From: an uncultured Curvibacter sp. | Lineage (GTDB): Bacteria > Pseudomonadota > Gammaproteobacteria > Burkholderiales > Burkholderiaceae_C | Direction of reading: 5' to 3' | DNA length: 64,000 bases | NCBI GenBank assembly: GCA_903828535.1 | Contig: CAIKMN010000031.1 | Location: 62,001 to 126,000, forward strand | Shown: positions 62,546-64,000 of the stretch, in pieces | Numbering within the stretch: position 1 is the stretch's first letter | Layout: each line of letters begins with the position of its first letter | Program-made: the position numbers and the translations under genes | Notes under the pieces: generated by a model | The model's database searches: none | What the model was told of the DNA's origin: nothing | Seen by the model: only the letters and a program-made list of their open reading frames with translations

Positions 62546-63027
62546 TTGCTGTCACCTGCTGATTTAGTGGGGCCATCCGCCGCCTTGCTGTACAGGAATT
62601 GGCTGATTAAGTTTTCCAGCACCACGGCCGATTGAGTCGATTGAATGCTGTCGCCAGAAACCAAGTTTTTTTCATCAGCACCCGCCTCCAATCCCAAGTA
62701 CTGCTCGCCCAACAAGCCGCTGGTCAAAATTTTCAAGGAGCTGTCTTTGGGAAAAGTGAAGCGCGAATCCAAGGCCAACACCGCCAATGCTTGAAAGGAT
62801 CGGTCGTCAAAGGTGATGGATTCGACGCGTCCTACGACCACGCCGGCACTCTTGACGGCTGCTTTGGGCTTCAGGCCCCCGATGTTGTCAAAGCGGGCAC
62901 TGATTTTGTAAGTGGGCTGAAAGCCCAGATTCAACAAATTAGCGGCTTGCAAAGACAAAAACAAAACAGCGGCCAAACCCAGCAGGACAAAAAGCCCAAC
63001 CCATACGTCAATTTTGGAGCGTTGCAT
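62542..63027 (-). CDS. mlaD: MCE domain phospholipid transporter subunit MlaD
   Basis: MlaD is the membrane-anchored MCE ring of the transporter. The 161-residue protein has an N-terminal membrane helix (VWVGLFVLLGLAAVLFLSL) and one MCE domain with ARFDNIGGLKPKAAVKSAGVVVG (residues about 44-66), followed by TSGLLGEQYLGLEAG. It lies between mlaE and mlaA. Confidence 0.96.
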   Translation of the reverse strand: MQRSKIDVWVGLFVLLGLAAVLFLSLQAANLLNLGFQPTYKISARFDNIGGLKPKAAVKSAGVVVGRVESITFDDRSFQALAVLALDSRFTFPKDSSLKILTSGLLGEQYLGLEAGADEKNLVSGDSIQSTQSAVVLENLISQFLYSKAADGPTKSAGDSK

Positions 63028-63049
63028 GCTTGACTCTCCCCTCTTTCGC

Positions 63050-63916
63050 TTAAATACTGAACATCAAGGTGGTGAGGATGAAATCCAACCCCAATACCGC
63101 CAGAGAAGCCGCCACCACGGTGTTGGTGGTGGCCCGAGAAACACCTTCTGGGGTGGGTTGCGCTTCATAGCCTTGCAGCAAGGCCGTGAAGGTCACCGTC
63201 ACACCAAAAACCAAACTTTTTAGCAGGCCATTGCCGACATCCTGCCAGGCGTCGACGCCACTTTGCATCTGACTCCAAAAAGAGCCTGAATCAACGCCAA
63301 TCAAGCCAACACCCACCGCCGCGCCCCCGAGCACGCCCACAGCGCTGAAGACCGCACTCAACAAAGGCATGGCGATCACGCCGCCCCAAAAACGGGGCGC
63401 CAAGATGCGCTGAACCGGGTCAACGGCCATCATTTCCATCGCGCTCAATTGCTCGCCGGCTTTCATCAGCCCAATCTCGGCGGTCAAGGCCGTTCCAGCC
63501 CGACCCGCAAACAACAAAGCGGTGATAACCGGGCCCAACTCACGCACCAAGGAAAGCGCGACCAACAAACCCAAAGCCGAAGAAGAACCATAGCGCTGCA
63601 AGGTGTAATAACCCTGCAAGCCAAGCACAAAGCCCACAAACAGACCCGACACCGCGATGATCGACAGCGATAAATTGCCCAAGAAGAACAGTTGATCGCG
63701 CACCAAACCGAAGCGTTTGAGGCAGGCGGGCAAGGTGCTCAACAGCCTGAAGAACAAAGCAGTGGCCGACCCGATGCGGGCCAAGCGGGCACGCACCCCA
63801 GCACCCAGGTGGGCCAAAAGGGCTAAAACGTCCAACATTTTGTCAAACCGCATGCCGTGGGTGCTGTTGGGCTTGCTGGGCTTGCTGGGCTTGTTGTTAT
63901 GGGAGTTGGGGCTCAT
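63050..63916 (-). CDS. mlaE: Phospholipid transporter permease MlaE
   Basis: MlaE is the inner-membrane permease. The 288-residue protein has five or six hydrophobic segments and the MlaE-family stretch ELGPVITALLFAGRAGTALTAEIG, given here as a region around residues 128-151. The first 20 residues are a SKP-rich extension from a 9-bp repeat. The ATG at 63916 overlaps the mlaF stop; an internal ATG at 63853 is an alternative that would remove the extension. Confidence 0.94.
   Translation of the reverse strand: MSPNSHNNKPSKPSKPNSTHGMRFDKMLDVLALLAHLGAGVRARLARIGSATALFFRLLSTLPACLKRFGLVRDQLFFLGNLSLSIIAVSGLFVGFVLGLQGYYTLQRYGSSSALGLLVALSLVRELGPVITALLFAGRAGTALTAEIGLMKAGEQLSAMEMMAVDPVQRILAPRFWGGVIAMPLLSAVFSAVGVLGGAAVGVGLIGVDSGSFWSQMQSGVDAWQDVGNGLLKSLVFGVTVTFTALLQGYEAQPTPEGVSRATTNTVVAASLAVLGLDFILTTLMFSI
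63868..63894. repeat. 9-bp tandem repeat at the mlaE 5' end
   Basis: TGGGCTTGC occurs three times (last base of the third copy differs) and encodes a repeated KPS in the MlaE N-terminus. It is in frame, so copy change would only alter length. Confidence 0.85.
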
Positions 63917-64000
63917 GAATGCGTCCCTTTTTCACCCAAGTTGGCACGCACCTTAGCCCCTGAATCTGAGCCAAGGTCTGAGCCCGGGTCGGAGCCAAAG
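63913..64000 (-). CDS. mlaF: Probable 3' end of mlaF, ATP-binding subunit (5' part outside window)
   Basis: The minus strand is open from the window edge to a TGA at 63913-63915 that overlaps the mlaE ATG. Only 28 residues are visible, a Gly/Ser/Asp-rich tail (GSDPGSDLGSDSG) ending GEKGTHS. This carries no ATPase motif. The mlaF call rests on position, since mlaF precedes mlaE in known operons. Confidence 0.55.
   Translation of the reverse strand, partial: FGSDPGSDLGSDSGAKVRANLGEKGTHS

Overview
The window is a stretch of chromosome from a betaproteobacterium of the order Burkholderiales, most likely a freshwater Comamonadaceae of the Limnohabitans/Rhodoferax type. This rests on gene order rather than on any marker gene: the cox cluster with SURF1, CtaA, CtaB and SCO next to rpoH and ftsY; sspA/sspB next to petABC; and mla genes running into ibaG, murA, the his operon and tatABC. 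Coding density is very high. No gap over 300 bases lacks a gene. I see no insertion sequence, phage, CRISPR array or rRNA operon.

Layout. 1-7049: the end of a histidine kinase, coaD, rsmD, a pair of M16 peptidases, ftsY, and rpoH behind a perfect CIRCE operator. 7064-16341: heme A synthesis and cytochrome c oxidase assembly (SCO, ctaB, ctaA, an SCO-like protein, SURF1) and the oxidase itself (coxC, DUF2970, ctaG, a 37-residue protein, coxA, coxB). 16472-23230: single core genes (BioC-like, comF, trmL, MaoC-like, ParA-like, DUF1841, cytochrome c4, a MoxR ATPase with a vWA partner). 23261-41149: a pectin and galacturonate locus bracketed by tRNA-Arg(CCU) and tRNA-Thr(UGU). 41177-45279: sspB, sspA and the cytochrome bc1 complex. 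45296-48434: pdxA, a Nif3-like protein and a DegS-like protease. 48457-64000: one long minus-strand run, read in transcription order as mlaF(end)-mlaE-mlaD-mlaA-mlaC-mlaB, an ABC-2 exporter, ibaG/bolA, murA, hisG, a hisD-hisC fusion, hisB-H-A-F-I-E, a HIT protein and tatA-B-C.

The pectin locus forms a nearly complete pathway. A secreted GH28-CE8 fusion, a second GH28 enzyme with a Tat signal and a CE12-type acetylesterase would strip and cut pectin. A TonB-dependent receptor and a TRAP transporter would import products. UxaC, UxaB, UxaA and KdgK would turn galacturonate into 2-keto-3-deoxy-6-phosphogluconate. A GntR/FCD regulator lies in the same nine-gene transcription unit, and ATATCA-type half-sites lie in front of both the operon and the TRAP genes. 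The final aldolase is not in the window.

Most of the window is well-known core metabolism. The most unusual points are the in-frame HisD-HisC fusion, the GH28-CE8 fusion, the tRNA-bracketed pectin locus, the CIRCE element on rpoH, an SCO-like CxxxC protein coupled to SURF1, and two small cox-cluster genes of 37 and 59 codons. I did not find clear evidence of an entirely new kind of system.
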